DNA from: Frankiales bacterium
GTDB taxonomy: Bacteria; Actinomycetota; Actinomycetes; Mycobacteriales; SCTD01
Reading direction: 5' to 3'
Length of the DNA: 6,885 nucleotides
NCBI GenBank assembly: GCA_025464795.1
Contig: JAODNB010000024.1
Span: forward strand, 1 to 6,885
Part shown: piece by piece, positions 6,474-6,885 of the stretch
How the letters are laid out: each line of letters begins with the position of its first letter
How positions within the stretch are numbered: position 1 is the stretch's first letter
Notes under the pieces: model-generated
The model's database searches: none
What the model was told of the DNA's origin: nothing
What the model saw: only the letters and a program-made list of their open reading frames with translations
Position numbers and translations under genes: made by a program

Positions 6474-6885
6474 ATGGCGGACCGGACGATGATCTTCCCG
6501 AGCATGCTGGCGTCGGACTTCTCACGCCTCGGTGAGGAGGCTGCCCGCGTCGAGGGCGCCGCCGACTGGCTGCACGTGGACGTGATGGACAACCACTTCG
6601 TGCCCAACATGACGCTCGGGCTGCCGGTCTTCGAGAGCCTGGTGAAGGCGACCGACCTGCCGCTCGACGCGCACCTGATGATCGAGGACCCCGACCAGTG
6701 GGCCCCGGCGTACGCCGAGGCGGGCGCCGGGTCGGTGACCTTCCACGCGGAGGCCGCGAAGGCCCCAGTGCGGTTGGCGCGGGAGCTGCGGGCCAAGGGT
6801 GCCCGGGCCGCAATGGCGCTCAAGCCGGCCACTCCGGTGGAGCCGTACGCCGACATGCTCGGTGAGCTCGACATGCTCCTGGTGA
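6474..6885 (+). CDS. rpe: Ribulose-phosphate 3-epimerase (5' part, truncated by window end)
   Basis: The enzyme interconverts ribulose 5-phosphate and xylulose 5-phosphate in the pentose phosphate pathway. The window holds 137 complete codons of an expected 220 or so; the frame is still open at the edge. The TIM-barrel N-terminal half is clear: PSMLASDF at 9-16 (S10 near the substrate), HVDVMDNHFVPN at 34-45 with metal ligands H34 and D36 (D36 is also a catalytic acid/base), and DAHLMIEDP at 65-73 with metal ligand H67. The second catalytic Asp and the phosphate-binding Gly-rich loop lie beyond the window. The Asn in MDNHF in place of the more common Gly is, as I recall, usual in actinobacteria. 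The ATG is supported by the TAGGCT box 7 bases upstream and by the normal N-terminal length. Confidence 0.96.
   Translation, partial: MADRTMIFPSMLASDFSRLGEEAARVEGAADWLHVDVMDNHFVPNMTLGLPVFESLVKATDLPLDAHLMIEDPDQWAPAYAEAGAGSVTFHAEAAKAPVRLARELRAKGARAAMALKPATPVEPYADMLGELDMLLV

Overview
The window is a GC-rich (about 70% G+C by eye), tightly packed stretch of an actinobacterial chromosome. All recognisable genes lie on the + strand and keep the strong G/C third-position bias of that group. Gene order, protein sequences and the TANNNT-type promoters placed directly upstream of start codons point to Actinomycetes, perhaps Nocardioidaceae or relatives; the family-level guess is inference only.

Layout: (1) the 3' end of an unrecognised, possibly exported protein (2-322); (2) metK, S-adenosylmethionine synthetase (367-1560), followed by a strong hairpin at 1578-1609; (3) priA, an actinobacterial helicase-inactive primosomal protein N' (1644-3611); (4) def, peptide deformylase (3622-4167); (5) fmt, methionyl-tRNA formyltransferase (4164-5072, TTG start overlapping the def stop); (6) rsmB (sun/fmu), 16S rRNA m5C methyltransferase (5069-6436, GTG start overlapping the fmt stop); (7) the 5' part of rpe, ribulose-5-phosphate 3-epimerase (6474 to the window edge). 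No intergenic gap exceeds about 85 bases. I see no RNA genes, mobile elements or CRISPR arrays.

Functionally this is a housekeeping cluster around translation initiation and one-carbon chemistry. MetK makes the SAM that RsmB uses to methylate 16S rRNA. Fmt formylates initiator Met-tRNA and Def removes the formyl group from the finished protein. PriA belongs to replication restart and Rpe to the pentose phosphate pathway. def-fmt-rsmB look translationally coupled through two 4-base overlaps. priA, def and rpe each have a TAG(C/G)CT -10 hexamer exactly 7 bases before the start codon, the geometry expected for leaderless mRNAs, while metK has a short leader with a Shine-Dalgarno sequence.

I found no new biological system. 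The points most worth a second look are the repeated leaderless-promoter geometry (including a priA stop codon that doubles as part of the def -10 box), a Cys-to-Asp change at one of the eight expected zinc ligands of PriA, the post-metK inverted repeat, and the unidentified protein upstream of metK.
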